This document shows positions 44,023-55,944 of a stretch of DNA of 64,000 nt, in pieces (the first letter of the stretch is position 1; each line of letters begins with the position of its first letter). The stretch comes from Alternaria dauci. Lineage: Eukaryota > Ascomycota > Dothideomycetes > Pleosporales > Pleosporaceae. The stretch covers positions 5,456,001 through 5,520,000 of the forward strand of contig NC_091272.1 of the NCBI RefSeq assembly GCF_042100115.1, given 5' to 3'. The notes under the pieces were generated by a model, which worked only from the letters and a program-made list of their open reading frames with translations, did no database searches and had not been told where the DNA came from. The translations under genes and the position numbers were made by a program.

Positions 44023-44594
44023 TGCGAGTTATTCGGATGGGCAACGCGGTGGATGAAAGTGCTAAACAAAGGCCTCGACGAACAAAATTTGCGCGACTCT
44101 GGAGAAGATGACTTCAGGAGAAACAGAAAGAGTAAAGACACTGACACTAGAGGACGGTTACGGCAAACCCGCGCAGACGAGAAGAGACAAACGCGTCGGA
44201 TTCGCCTTCACCTCCAGCTCTGCATCATCAAGGACTGCGAACGCAATATCATTCATGAATTTCAGCTGCTCTCCCACCAGTACGCGACGCAAAACCATCA
44301 AGGCTATCAGTTTGGAAAAGTGTTGAATAGGAGAGCTGCATTGATCTGATATCGCCTGGTGAATGAGAACATTCTCTGAAATGAGTACCAATTATAATCC
44401 TCGTGTAATGATATAAAATAACCATATAGTTGAACATACTTACGCCATGCTTGCACAGCGCACTGTCAAGTATTGTCCTTCTACATTGTTCGCCCCGTCA
44501 CTCCAGGAAGAAACAGGCCGCGTCATGTAGTGCGCAAGCAAGTAGAACCGACACGATCACGCGCTTCGCAAACGCGCGTCGCCGTACAAAAAAC
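44023..44594. other. Intergenic region
   Basis: A small open frame at 44108-44326 (72 codons) has no recognisable domain. Nothing else was seen. Confidence 0.45.
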
Positions 44595-45833
44595 TCAACG
44601 AAGTACAATGTCGGACCTCGTGGGATTATGTTGTAGCCACTCGTCCTGGTGGATCCGCGCAATCGCGACTCGCTCCGCATGCTCGCCGACCCACTTGATC
44701 AGCATGACATTCAGCATCTTCCAGGGCCCAGTCGCAAACTGCTCGTCGTGGTCGTGGACCCGCGAGTCCCAAAGGAATCGCTCCCCGTTCCAGATAGGTG
44801 TACCTGGTGGGTGCATGGTGTTCAAACCAGGTTTCCGGTTATCGGGAGAAGGATCGCGCCATAGGCTGCGAGACAGCAGAACAAACTCAAAGGGACCTGT
44901 GGAAGAAGGCTCAGATATCGCCGACTCGTAATCCATTATGACGCCGCAGTGCAGATTCTTCTCAACGTTGATGAGGTGTGAGCACGGGATATCTTTCTCT
45001 TCATGCTGTATTTGTTCTGCAATGAAGGCGTCCGCAGAGATGGTTTGTGCTGTGAAACGCAGCGTATTCGATTCGTTGCTGTGGTCGGATCCGCGCGGTG
45101 CGTGGAAATATGGCGGATACCGGATGCGCAGGGAGTTGCCCTTCTCGCGTCGGACTGTATATTGCGCCGACTCGGGCCCGATGTGAAAGTTTACGACCTC
45201 TGACTGGAACCACTCGCCCTCGCTCCGTGGGATCTTGTAAACATCTGGGCAGGTCGTAGGGTCGAATGGAAAATTAACAGGACCTCCATACGCGGTCCAG
45301 CTCCAGGACGGTTCACTGAGATCCTTCCTGGTCACCTGCCCAGCGGGACACCAGAGTAGAGAGAAATCGAACACTGCTTCTGGCAGGCCGTGAAGAAAGT
45401 TGCCCCCGCAGTTCTTCGTCAGCGCTTTGGAGGCTTTTGAGAATTCCTTTGATGGGTAGGCCTGGTTCGGCGTTATGGTGTTGCTGACCAGTTGGTTATA
45501 CTTTTGAAATCCATAGAACCAGTTTTCGATTTCACTAAAGTCTGCGTCTTGCGATTTGTTGCTTGCCAGGCTGGCATTTGACGAGGAGCGCAGCCTGTTG
45601 ACCAACTCTCTTACGGAACCACGTCGACCAGATGAACTTGAGCGGGGTGATCGTGAGCCATCGCTGTTACTAGATGCCTGTGCTGGCTCTGGTGCAAGTA
45701 GGCCATTTGCTGTCGCAGGCCGTGACTGTTTCTGGGGCGACGTCGACCGTTGAGACATTGAGCGTCGTAGCCAGGAAGGCGATAACCGCTCTAAAGTGGA
45801 AGGTGGATCTGTTGACATGACGAGCAGCGACAT
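44595..45833 (-). CDS. Protein resembling the C-terminal half of HET-domain proteins, without a HET domain
   Basis: Single-exon frame of 412 aa. The first 100 residues are Ser/Arg-rich and low complexity. From about residue 105, WFYGFQKYNQLVSN, then LTKNCGGNFLHGLPEAVFDF, SLLWCPAGQ and EPSWSWTAYGGPVNFPFDP follow. That order (a curfew-like helix, G-F-x-x-GLPE, LLW, SWSW, GPV) is what lies downstream of the HET domain in fungal heterokaryon-incompatibility proteins. The HET domain itself is absent, both from the frame and from the 950 bp upstream. The alternative start at the sixth codon (MSTDPPS) is possible. Function unknown; a truncated paralogue or an independent family sharing the C-terminal region are the two options. 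Confidence 0.65.
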   Translation of the reverse strand: MSLLVMSTDPPSTLERLSPSWLRRSMSQRSTSPQKQSRPATANGLLAPEPAQASSNSDGSRSPRSSSSGRRGSVRELVNRLRSSSNASLASNKSQDADFSEIENWFYGFQKYNQLVSNTITPNQAYPSKEFSKASKALTKNCGGNFLHGLPEAVFDFSLLWCPAGQVTRKDLSEPSWSWTAYGGPVNFPFDPTTCPDVYKIPRSEGEWFQSEVVNFHIGPESAQYTVRREKGNSLRIRYPPYFHAPRGSDHSNESNTLRFTAQTISADAFIAEQIQHEEKDIPCSHLINVEKNLHCGVIMDYESAISEPSSTGPFEFVLLSRSLWRDPSPDNRKPGLNTMHPPGTPIWNGERFLWDSRVHDHDEQFATGPWKMLNVMLIKWVGEHAERVAIARIHQDEWLQHNPTRSDIVLR

Positions 45834-46783
45834 GGAGGGAGATGTGTGGGAGTGAAGTAATAAGTGTCGGTGTAGTCAAAGCTGTGATAGGGTGCGCTGT
45901 AAGTCTCCTACGGCAGTGTGAAGTGTCAGACCTTGAGTGTCACAGAGGCTGCCTTGCCTTTTGTGTCTGACTCCTCTGCCAGTTTTGCCGCTACAACTGC
46001 GCCCCTTTTGTCGTGTTGTGAGGTATATCAGTGAAATGTGTGCGTGAAGACTTGCGGGCACTAGGAGGCTGTGCAGTGCATGATCTGGATCACCGGCTCC
46101 ACAACGCCCCAATTATCTGCCTCGATTGCGCGCCAGTGGTCTCCAATGGAGTCGCATCCTGCCGAGACCTGCATCTGGCCTTGACTTGCTTGTTTCCCCG
46201 GACATGAAAAAGACAAGCACACAGAGTTAAACGTCACGCGAGCGACCCTGCCTCCAAGGCTGTACCTAGGCAGCTTTGCTCTACAAGGGAGGTGCACACT
46301 GACATGACAATTTTGAGCAATTGCTTTCGGCGACCGACACGAATCGCTCGACCTGCCTATCTGCTGTAAGTGAACGCGTAGGTGTGCGAGAAGTCTCCAT
46401 GGCATGGATAAGCTTTCTTGGTGCCAAGTTTCCTTTGTGGTCTGCAAGGGTGCGTGAGGGTGTCGGATCGTGCTGCGCCACACGTCAACATGACGAGAAC
46501 AGGGCAGCGGCTCATCCAGGGAGAAGACAGTGGCATGACAATGCAGCGGCGAGGTGTTTGGTTCTGGGTTCAAGTGGCCATCGAAGACATGTGTGGCTAG
46601 TGTGCGCTAGGACAGATACGGCCCAATGCCACCTGCGCCACAGGTGAGGGGCTACTCGCCCTCTCCGTATCGTTGGGCTGTAGGCTGCTGTGACGCGTTT
46701 ACACCGCGTAAGTTTATATGTTCAGCTGGCGACGACATCGGCCAACACGCAAATTCCACCCTAGCACAGCCAAAGTCGCCGCC
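45834..46783. other. Intergenic region of 950 bp
   Basis: Open frames here (for example 46061-46573 on the minus strand) have no recognisable domain. No HET domain, tRNA or repeat was seen. Confidence 0.5.
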
Positions 46784-47488
46784 ATGTCTGGCTACGAAGG
46801 TAATTGCAGGCAAACACAGGCGCAGTGCAATGACTGACGCAGACAGTCGAACACAACATCTCCACCGAGGACGACAAGTCGCGACAACCCTCACGTCGAC
46901 CAGACCTCTCGACCTTTTTCTCTCAGCTGGAGCTGGTTGATACGTCGGATCCCCACACTCACACAAACGCCAATGCCCTACCCCAGCCCGAGAACATGAC
47001 GGCGGCGTTTCGCCTGCTCGCCAATGCTTTCGAGACTATGCGCGGACGACCGGCGGACGAGAGCAGCGAACATGGGGATCTGTTGGCAAACATGATTGAA
47101 GTACTCCGCGCAAACGCCGACGATCCACCCACAGAACTGAAGGGTGTGCCTAACAGCTTCTTGGATGAACTGGAGCGGGTACCGAAGAAGGCGTTGAAGC
47201 CTTCTGATACCTGTCCCATCTGTGTCAACCCATTCCTCGAAGGTAGGTCGCACGCCTCAGTGAAGCGAGTGAGGAGCCCGGCTGATTGGTACATGCATAG
47301 ACAAATATCCGCTCGTTGTCCAGCTGCCCTGCCACGAGGATCATCGCTTCGATTTGGACTGCATAGGGCCCTGGCTTAAGCTGAACTCCACATGCCCTCT
47401 GGATCGCAAAGAACTATTGAAGAAGAAGCAACCGCCGCCGCCGCCTGCAGACGACGAGGAAGAAGACTACGATGACATGTACGCCTGA
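46784..47488 (+). CDS. Small RING-finger protein, putative E3 ubiquitin ligase
   Basis: Three exons, 46784-46799, 46847-47242 and 47301-47488, give 199 aa. The first exon is 16 nt. The N-terminal half is acidic and helical without a known domain. The RING is split by the second intron: CPICVNPFLE-DKYPLVVQL, then LPCHEDHRFDLDCIGPWL and STCPLDRKELL. The spacing of Cys and His fits a RING-H2-like cross-brace. The C-terminus is short: KKK, a polyproline run and DDEEEDYDDMYA. Predicted to recruit an E2; substrate unknown. It converges with the NmrA-like gene. Confidence 0.8.
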
Positions 47489-47726
47489 GAACGCCCTGTT
47501 CTGGCGCCGTCATAGCGCATCGGAGTTAGGATATACCAACATACAGCGGATGAACCAGTCAATCGGGCGCGTAAACAGAGCGTTGCGCATATTAGAACCT
47601 ACATGCAGAGCACATCTAGAGAGTCGGCCCTGGGCCATGATTTGTCGTCAGGCCTTCGCCGCCGCCAACTCATGGACCGAATGGAATCTGTCATATCTAC
47701 CCAACAATTCCTGCCCTCCATGTTGA

Positions 47727-48570
47727 TCAAATGGGTTCTTGAGCCGATGAGGTTTCTGCCGGACCCCCCTGCACCAACCGCTGGCCTTGCTGCAACAGCG
47801 TCACAGGGAGCAAAAGCTCTTCACTGCCATGCATGACTGCATTGATGAGTGCAAGCGCAAGCTCGTCGTATCGAATAAAAGAGCCAGAGGAGCCTGCAAC
47901 CATCATTGAAGCTTCACCAATAATACTACCTCGCTGTACGACCATGCCTGGTCGAGCGATGATCGTGGTCCAGTTCTCGTGAGTCTTTGCAAACTCGACC
48001 ATCTGAACTTCACCCCGGCCCTTTGCAAAGTCAGCTCTTTGGCAGCTTGTTGCGGATGGTTCTTTCTGCGGTGTATGCGCGTGGTCTGTAGAACGAAAGA
48101 AGTGCCTACTTTGGTCTTGCGCATGGAGCCTTTCATCCATAATGACCTATCCTGATCGCGTTCAACCATCCCCCCTGACAAGTGTACATAGCGAAAGGGC
48201 TTTGCGCCGACTGGCATCGTCGCTGCAAAGGCCTCGGCGAAGGCCTTGGGAAACTCTAATTCTAACACAGGATTGCCGGCAGTCGTTGTCATACACCTCT
48301 ACGGCGTTAGTAATTGCGGCCCGGAAAGACGCAAGTGTCTGGGTACCAGATGCACCCATCTGCCCCGGACAGCTTTGCAAGCACCTCGTTGGGGTATCTT
48401 GTAAAGTCGTCAAGCAGCACCACCTCGAGCTTAGCGTGCATCTCGATGCCGGGTGGGGGCCGTCGCGACAATGCGATAACCGTCGATACGAGCGGATTCT
48501 GCAGCGCGTGATGCAGGACGTGCGCGCCGATGCGGCCAGTGACACCAGAAATCACGATCTTGAAGGACAT
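47727..48570 (-). CDS. NmrA-like NAD(P)-binding Rossmann-fold protein
   Basis: Exons 48347-48570, 48110-48296 and 47727-48020 give 234 aa in frame. The N-terminus, FKIVISGVTGRIGAHVLHHA, is a dinucleotide-binding fold with the variant G-x-x-G-x-x-G loop GVTGRIG. It is followed by VIALSRRPPP and LSGADGCIW, as in NmrA-like and atypical short-chain dehydrogenase proteins. Later blocks are KPFRYVHLSGGMVERDQ, THENWTTIIARPGMVV and a C-terminal helix. There is no complete YxxxK catalytic pair, so it may be a redox sensor or an inactive reductase. The first intron ends at a TAGAG acceptor, needed to keep the frame, which is slightly unusual and should be treated as tentative. Confidence 0.72.
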
Positions 48571-49125
48571 GTTGGTGACAAACGTCCAAGTGGCACTTGT
48601 CAGACTTGGACGGCATCGCGTATCGCTTTGTTTATGTGAATACCTACACCGCGGAGATTGGCCGCATAAGCACTGGTCGCCTTGAGGATTACGTCCGCCG
48701 GAGTGTTGGTCGTGCCGAGGGTGTCTCAGTGATCGCTAATCGTAAAGTACAACGCCGGACGAGCCTCCACAACGACGAAGGAACATTAGAACGCCTCGAG
48801 AGTCTTAAACACGGGGCATTTGTACATGTTAGGGAAAATGTGCTTACAGATGTGGCGACGCTTTTAAAATGAGCTGAGGAGGCCGTTGCAGAGCCTCGGA
48901 ACTATGCAACTTCCTAGGGAGAGAGTTGAGTAATGATCGGCCTCCGTCACGGACGAATCCCGGTCGCCGCTCCGAGAGTCAGCTCCACATCAGCAATTGC
49001 CCTCGCAACACCTTCACCCCACTATGAAAGTAACATGGCCGCCCTTATTTGGTATGGTTCCGTGACAGGATTTCGGGTCTCTGTTCACCACGTCGCGTCT
49101 ATAATCTGGGGTCGTTCATCGTAAC
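48571..49125. other. Divergent intergenic region
   Basis: About 555 bp between the NmrA-like gene and the fungal_trans gene. Frames at 48597-48872 and 48933-49124 have no ATG in a good context or no recognisable domain. Confidence 0.5.
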
Positions 49126-51212
49126 ATGGAATCGCCAAGCAACACGAGCAACATTTCTAAGAAGAGGCCCTGCAAGAGTCTTCGCCGGGCATACTGGGAA
49201 TGTGAGCTCAGCACTCACTCATGTGCTCAAGTCCAAATGCTAAACATATTACAGGCAAGAAGCCAAAGGTTCATGTCGACGTGAGCCCCATGACCATGAG
49301 CCCTCGCGCAAGTATGGACAACGCACGACCGGATCGGGTAGACGAAGTAACCCCATGCTCGAAGCACATCCAAGACAGACTGTGCAAACTCGAGCAGTTG
49401 TTTGAGAGGTTTGTGTGCAGGAAAAATGCCACCACAGCCGCAGTCAGTGTTGCGCCACAGAGCCCTATCCTCACTGCCTCAGGCTCCAGTGAGGAGGAAA
49501 GCAAACCGGACATGTCCGGATACCGGAGTGACGCGTTCAGCGTCGTATCACTGGGTGATAGGATTGTAAGCAGTACTGTTCCCGCATGTCGCGCGTACTA
49601 ACGTTGTCAGCTCGGAATGCATACATGGACATCGGCGCCTTCTATCCGTACATTAGTCGACAAGTCAGATACCCAAGGGCAGTCCATAGGTTACGACAGC
49701 ACTCATCGCACACTGGCAGCCCTACTACCATCACAACATGATGCAGACATCATCTTCGAATCGTCTAACGGGTGGATGATCCTAGAGGGCGTCTACCGGG
49801 CTTCCAAGGAAATCTACGTCCACAAGGACTTGCAGTCGTATGCTCTGGACATGGAGGCCGTTGCACACGAGCGAACCATTATCGTGGCGCGCACGCTCTT
49901 ACATCTGGCAATTTGCATCAACTCTCTCCCACCAGAGTTTGACTGTTCGCGACTCTCGAGCATGTGGAATTTGGACGCAGCGATGCAAAACTATGTTTCA
50001 TCGGTAACATCGCTTGTAACTTCCTCGGACGAACAGATGATGACGCTGCATGGACTCGAGACGCTGTTGCTCCTGGCTCTTTTCCATGTAAACAGGGCTT
50101 CGTTGCGGCAGTCATGGCTCGTCGTGCGCCGTGGTCTGAGCCTGGCCCACCTGATGGGCTTCCAGCGGATTATCGTGCAAGAGGATCACAATCCATCGAT
50201 CCAGGCGGTCACGGATGCGAAATCGATCTGGCGCACCTTTGTCGACCTTGATCGGTATCTGGGACTGCATCTCCGCCTTCCGTTCGGCGCGGACGACTAT
50301 CCACTTCCGGCAGACGCTGATGCACATCTGATCCATCGTTCGAAACTCAATTTCATGACAAGACAGGTGGCGGAGCTTGACCGCGATGTCTCGCCACAAG
50401 CATACTCGGCTGCGCTGGCATTGGACGAGAAGCTCGAGTCATGCATGAAGGAGCTGCCCTTGGACTTTTGGGAGGTGCCGAACATTCCGTCCACGGCAAG
50501 ATCGCCAGAGTCATTCGCTACGTTGGAGCGACTGATGGTGCAAATGTCGCACTTTGAGATAAAGATATTCATCCACTTGCCTTATCTGCTCCGAGCACAT
50601 CTGGATAACCGATACAACTACTCCAAGATCACGGCGTTACAGGCCTGCCGAAACGTCTTGATGAGATGGTTCGCCCTTCGCAACTCAAACATCACACAGG
50701 CCTGCTGTCGGTTCGCTGAACTTGGAGTGTTCATTGCCGCCGTCACTCTCACACTCGACATTGTCATCGAGCTGGGCATAAAGGAGAAGAGCGAGGTGAA
50801 GAAGACCAAAGGAACCGATTTCGCCATGATCTGCCGCCTTATCGGCGAGATGGAGAAGCTAGCCAGCGCCAGCCCACGCGAGCGCTTTGCGGCGCGCAGT
50901 GCCGTGGTGCTCAAGAGGATCCTCTCGTCGCTAGATCCGAGCAAACAGACGACTGGCACAATACGACACACGATACCCTTCTTCGGAACGGTGGAGTTGG
51001 GGTCGATGAAGCTGCCCATACGGCCAGTGTTTGACGTCGACTCTGATGCAGGCAAGCTGTTGAACGCGACTGCTACCGGAGAACATGTCCCCGTGTTTTC
51101 GTTCATCAACAACTCTTTATGGCCGCCGGCTGAGGATGAGTCTGATCACTGGGACATTGTCCTATTCGACGGTCTTGAAGACCGCGATACACAGGGCAAC
51201 TGGGTGTTCTAG
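49126..51212 (+). CDS. Fungal_trans-domain regulator lacking a recognisable zinc cluster
   Basis: Exons 49126-49201, 49255-49565 and 49611-51212 give 662 aa, with introns of 53 and 45 nt. The middle region is a clear fungal-specific transcription-factor domain: MMTLHGLETLLLLALFHVNR, SWLVVRRGLSLAHLMGFQR, TDAKSIWRTFVDLDRYLGLH and LPFGADDYPL. The place where a Zn(II)2Cys6 cluster usually sits reads KKRPCKSLRRAYWECKKPKV, with only two Cys. A short coiled segment, KHIQDRLCKLEQLFERF, follows, the usual linker and dimerisation helix. Either the cluster has been lost, leaving a regulator without its own DNA-binding domain, or a further exon upstream was missed. It is divergent from the NmrA-like gene, so both could belong to one regulated unit (inference). 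Confidence 0.78.
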
Positions 51213-52111
51213 CACGGTGTTCATTTCGCGTGAGGTATTGTTTAGTCCGGATATAAAGCACACTGATCCCAGGGCTCCGGATACCACCCTGCGTGTGCAT
51301 TCAGTAGCGCAGAAGGACCCTGCGACCCTTTCTTTCTGTTGGACGACATTGGGCGCACGGCTAAATGGGGCAATGGTTTTGATAAGCGTTGTATTCCGGC
51401 GCGTTGGTTGATTCCCCTTTAGCGTATCTTATGTAATATTGTTAGTTTTCCGCGTTTCCTTCAACCATGATATCCCTAGGGGGAAAGGAGCGAGTTTGCA
51501 AGGCTGGATGGACAGTGGGGTAAAGGCGTTTGAATTGCAGTCGCACAACAAGCGCGGATGGTGTGATTACTATGGCGCACAGGCGAATCGAATTGAGATA
51601 TCAAGTCTACCAACAAGCAAAAGCAAGGCGCACTAGTGCCGCCCGGTGATGCATCGTGTGTTGAGCTGGCAGAAGGTTGCGGCGGCAAGGCTGAGGGAGG
51701 GACTGCAATGTGCCGCTGCCTGATAGGCTGACTGGCGCCGGTACCAGCGTGAGGAGGGCCGAATGCGTATCTATCAAAGTCCTGGCTTGGCATGTCAAGT
51801 TTCGCGTCTGTGATGAATTCCACGGGCAGCGTAGGCCGAATTTCAGAGTAAATTCAGAGTCTGAGTCACGCCTGGCTGTTGGTGAGGCCAGCAAGATCGC
51901 CCGGAGACGGCAGAGGGATCGCCTTGTCCTTGGCCCAGCGCCCAAGAGCCAGAACCCGGACTTGCGACCAACGGCCGGCCAAGCCATCTCACACGACCAC
52001 CTTCGCTTGCGCGACACGACTCAACGCGCTCCACCCGTGCATGTCGCTCCTCCCTCCTCCCCGGCCGTGATTGTGCAGACACCTTCACTCTCCGGCAGCA
52101 TTCCGCGAAGC
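51213..52111. other. Intergenic region of 0.9 kb
   Basis: An in-frame open extension of the next gene reaches back to 51710 but has no upstream ATG. No other gene was recognised. Confidence 0.5.
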
Positions 52112-55100
52112 ATGAGCACGCAACACGACGGCAGCCAGGGCGACTTCTGGGCCTGCACCACCCGCGATGCCCCCAAGCCGGCGACCGCGACGACGACGCA
52201 CACGGAGACGATAACGCGGAACGACGCCGCAGCCCCAGGAGCCGCCCTCAGTCTGTTCGAATCAATCATCACCTCGTACCCGCCCGTCCTTGAGTCCTTG
52301 CTCGCTCAGATCTCCACCGCCACCCTCCTCGAACTCTACCACACATCACGTCATTTGCGCCAGTTCCTGCAAAGGTATCCGCTCGCGTGGAAGACGCTGT
52401 CGTTCCGATTACCCCAGCCCGCCGTTGCAGTCGGCTCGCCAGGCAACGAGACGCCCGAGAACCGGGAACGCCAGTCCAAGGCCTACTCGTTCGACGCACT
52501 GCTGAAGCAGATTGTATCCCCGAATGGAACACGCCTGACCAGTCTGGACCTCTGCAACACGGCCGTGACAGGAATTGCGCTCGTCGGGAGCGTCCTGGCC
52601 CCGCGCATCGACACCCTCCAGCATCTGTCCGTACGAGGCTGCAAGAACGTCTCCATCAAGTACCACATTGTCCCGTTCCTGGAGCCATACACATTAAAGG
52701 ACGCGCCATGGATGCAGAGAGACCTCGCCCTCAAGAGCCTGTACACGTACCGCTGTCGACACCACCGCCGACGGCCCTATCTCCCCTCCTCCCTCATCCG
52801 GAGAGACTCCGACTCCGACCCCACCCACCAGCTCATCGAGATATGCCACCAACTGGGAATATGGACGGATACAGCATGGTGTCCGACACCGGGCGGCAGG
52901 TGCAACCGGAGGAAGGACTACCACGCAGGAAGAGCAGGACCGCAGAACATGGAGGTTTGGGTGCCCTTCGACAGATTATGGCGATCGAGCAACCGCATCG
53001 GGCCTGTCGAAGGCACGACAAAGCTGGGCGAACACGATGGCAGACTATGGGAGATTGCCGAGACTGGAGAGGACGGCGAGCCACTTGGTCCGGACGATGG
53101 AAACACCGCAGGAGAAGGCAAGCATGTCCCAGTACACGAGCGACGGAGCCACACGGCCTTTGTCGAACAGGTCAAATGCGCACAGTGCAACGACACTATC
53201 CTGGAGCGATGCGAGTCGTGCAGTGTCCGCATGCACTGCATGGGCTGCCGGAAGACGCTCTGTGCGAGTTGCGCCTTCAACAGACCGATACCGAGAAAAC
53301 GAGTCAAGACACGGCACTTTGCAAACCTGGCTTTCGGCAACAGCAGCACACTGGGCGGCACACTTGGGCACGCATCGGGGTCTTCAGCACCGCTAGAGGA
53401 CAGGAGTCAAGAGGAGAAGGCTGACCAGAATCGCTACTGGTGGGCCCCGGGTGCGACCCGGTCACCAAACCTCATGAACGAGAGCGCACAGGACGACGAC
53501 TCGTCTGATTCTGAAGACGGCGGCAACAACGGCATGCCAGTACCCCCAGCGAATCGCGAACCTCCAAAACTAAACATGCATTGGTGTTGCCTGGAGCCAA
53601 TCTTTTCTGGTGGCGGGGGCATTGCTGTTCTGGGCACCGGATTAGGCGGCAGAGGCGCCGACAAGATACGCGCAGCTCCTTTACCGCGGACCAAGGAGTT
53701 TGAGGATCCAGACTTTAGCAACACGCTCCGGCCCGTCGACTACGTCCGCGAATTGAAGAACAATGGCCTGTACGAGTACGTGCTTGGGGAGGATGTGGAT
53801 ATCCTGTCGTACCTGAAGCAGGACTCGCTTGACCTGCAACAACAAACATGTCCGAGAGGTCTTTGCAACGACTGCTACCGGAGCTTCCGCTGGAAGGTTT
53901 CCTGTCGGGCATGCAAGAACCCGATCTGCAAAGAGCATGATTTCAGAGCGCTCAAGGTTCGCAAGTGTGGCTACAGGGATTTGCATACCGAGCGAGAGCA
54001 CGTACGATCGCACAACGAGCCGCCGCAACGTCTTGTCATCCCAGAGTTTAATCCAAACAGGGCCAGCACACCGGATCCTGAACGCACGCCTACAGCATCG
54101 TCGTCCCATCTAGATTTCTACTCCACTGGTGACAATGAATCTGAGTCTTCCGAGACACCCATGTCTCAGTCGCAGGTCATGGTTGCTCCTCAACACTCGT
54201 CAGTCGACATGTCAGCTACAACGTCCTTCAATTCCATGTCAAACCCAGAACCTTTTCAACTGGCAACCTCGCTCTCTTTTGTTCCCATCAGCACGGGACG
54301 TCCACGCTCTTTCAGTGTATCTGGCGTACGCGGCCGACCTACTAATGCTTGGTCGCCGAACTCTCAACGCGTCCCGGTTAACCATGCAATCACGGACCCT
54401 CTTCCACTGCCCTGCAATCCACGGCATCCTGTGCAGTGGAGTGGCTGTGGTGCGTACTTTTGCCAGTACCCAAGGCCGGCGGGAGACAACCGACCACAGT
54501 GTCCGGGAATTCTGAAGGAATGCTCCGAGTGTGCAGTTCTTGTTTGTGATGTAAGTCTGGTCTTAATATCTCGTCTTATCTGTTCGCTGACCCACCCTAG
54601 CAATGCGCATCATCGAACCCAGCTTGCACATGCACGTTCTGCACTGTCAATTACCACTGTCCGACGTGCACACATAAACCCAATGTCCGCGCGAAATGCC
54701 GGCTTGAGGCAGAGATTAAACAGAAGAAGGAGGAACAACTCCGGGCGATAGCCAAGCAGAGGAAAGATAAAGAAGAGCGCGGAATGGCAGATGATTTGGC
54801 CGGAGCAATGTTCGAGTTTTTCACAACAGTATACGACGAGAGCGCCGTCAATCCAGCCTTGGACGGCGCCTCTCCGCCGTTCACGCACGACCTACCCATT
54901 CCGAGCCCAGACTCCATCACCGTAACAACAGAGTTCGGTGTCATGGAGGAGCCTGCGAACTTGACGACGATCAGTGCATCCGGACCCTCGCCCTACCACG
55001 TCGCTTATGACCATTCCGACGACGAAGAGAACAACGTCGAGATGACTGAGGATGTAAATGAGGATGTCGACGCACTCCAGCAGGGGTTAGCTCAGATGCA

Positions 55101-55344
55101 CCTGACTCCCGTGCCCGGCATGAGTGCTCACATACTGCATCTGCCGGTAGAAGTCGAGCCCGAACACGTACACGACGACAACGAAGAAGCGTCCGACGAG
55201 GTCAACGACACCGGTGCCGAGGCGGACATTGATACCGACGATCTTGACGCAGGCGCTGACAGTACCTTTGTCGACGAGTCTGGTGACGATACTCTGGCCG
55301 GGGGCATCCTTACACCCACAGCCACAATCACTGCATGGGACTAG
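52112..55344 (+). CDS. F-box/LRR-like protein with C-terminal Cys-rich zinc-binding region
   Basis: Exons 52112-54550 and 54601-55344 (50-nt intron) give 1060 aa. The N-terminal part has an F-box-like helix set (YPPVLESLLAQISTATLLEL, YHTSRHLRQFLQRYPLAWKT) and leucine-rich elements (LTSLDLCNTAVTGIAL, LQHLSVRGCKNVSI). Several CxxC groups follow: VKCAQCNDTILERCESC, CMGCRKTLCASCAF, CNDCYRSFRWKVSCRACKNP, and after the intron CASSNPACTCTFCTVNYHCP. They suggest several zinc sites like those of RBR or B-box proteins. The C-terminus has a Lys/Arg/Glu coiled segment and a very acidic tail. The start is MSTQHDGSQGD; the frame is open further upstream but has no ATG. A role in ubiquitin ligation is inferred; no named orthologue was recognised. 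Confidence 0.8.
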
Positions 55345-55944
55345 ACCAAACAGCCCGTGCGAAAGCCGGCCATGCAGGCGCGGCACAATGACTGCTCATT
55401 TCAACAACATGGCATCGAAATCTCTTTGGATGCAAGTCCTATTCAAGGAAACTATCAAATTGACTTTAAGGAGTAAGGTTAGGGATCTACTGTCTCTCGA
55501 GAGGCGGGATCTAACGCAGGTGATACCCAAGGGAAATATGGTTGAAACGGGAAATAGCTACGGCTTTGGTGGGTATATGGGAATATTGGAGTAGGCGGAT
55601 ACGGGGGAACTTTTGGTCTTTTACGTTTCGCATTTTGGCGTTTGTATCTGTCTGCTCTAGAGTTTGGTCTTGATACAATTCAGTCGTTTGAACTTGTCTG
55701 TACTATATTCAATATTTCTTGTCGTCCCTCTACTGCGATCAAAGCTGCATGATCTGGTGAAAAGAGAGGCATATCGTTGCCAAGGCCGGATTCTTATGGG
55801 AGCAAAGAGACTTGATCACGAGGTCGATAAGAGTGTTGATCCGTCAACGCTGTTCGGCTGGGAAGTCGGGATCAAGATTCTATATGCTCGATTGTCATGG
55901 TGGGATTCACCTCCACCTCCACCACAGCCTACTCCAATGACCAT
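55345..55944. other. Convergent intergenic region
   Basis: 3' flanks of the Cys-rich gene and MET22. Nothing recognisable was found. Confidence 0.5.

Noticed and set aside
46061..46573. Minus-strand frame of 170 codons
   Set aside because: No domain and mixed composition; no promoter or splice logic ties it to a neighbour.
48597..48872. 91-codon frame behind the NmrA-like start
   Set aside because: Begins at TTG, lies in a divergent promoter region and shows no domain.
51710..52111. Upstream extension of the Cys-rich F-box-like protein
   Set aside because: Frame is open but lacks an ATG and shows no conserved sequence; MSTQHDG at 52112 is the first ATG.
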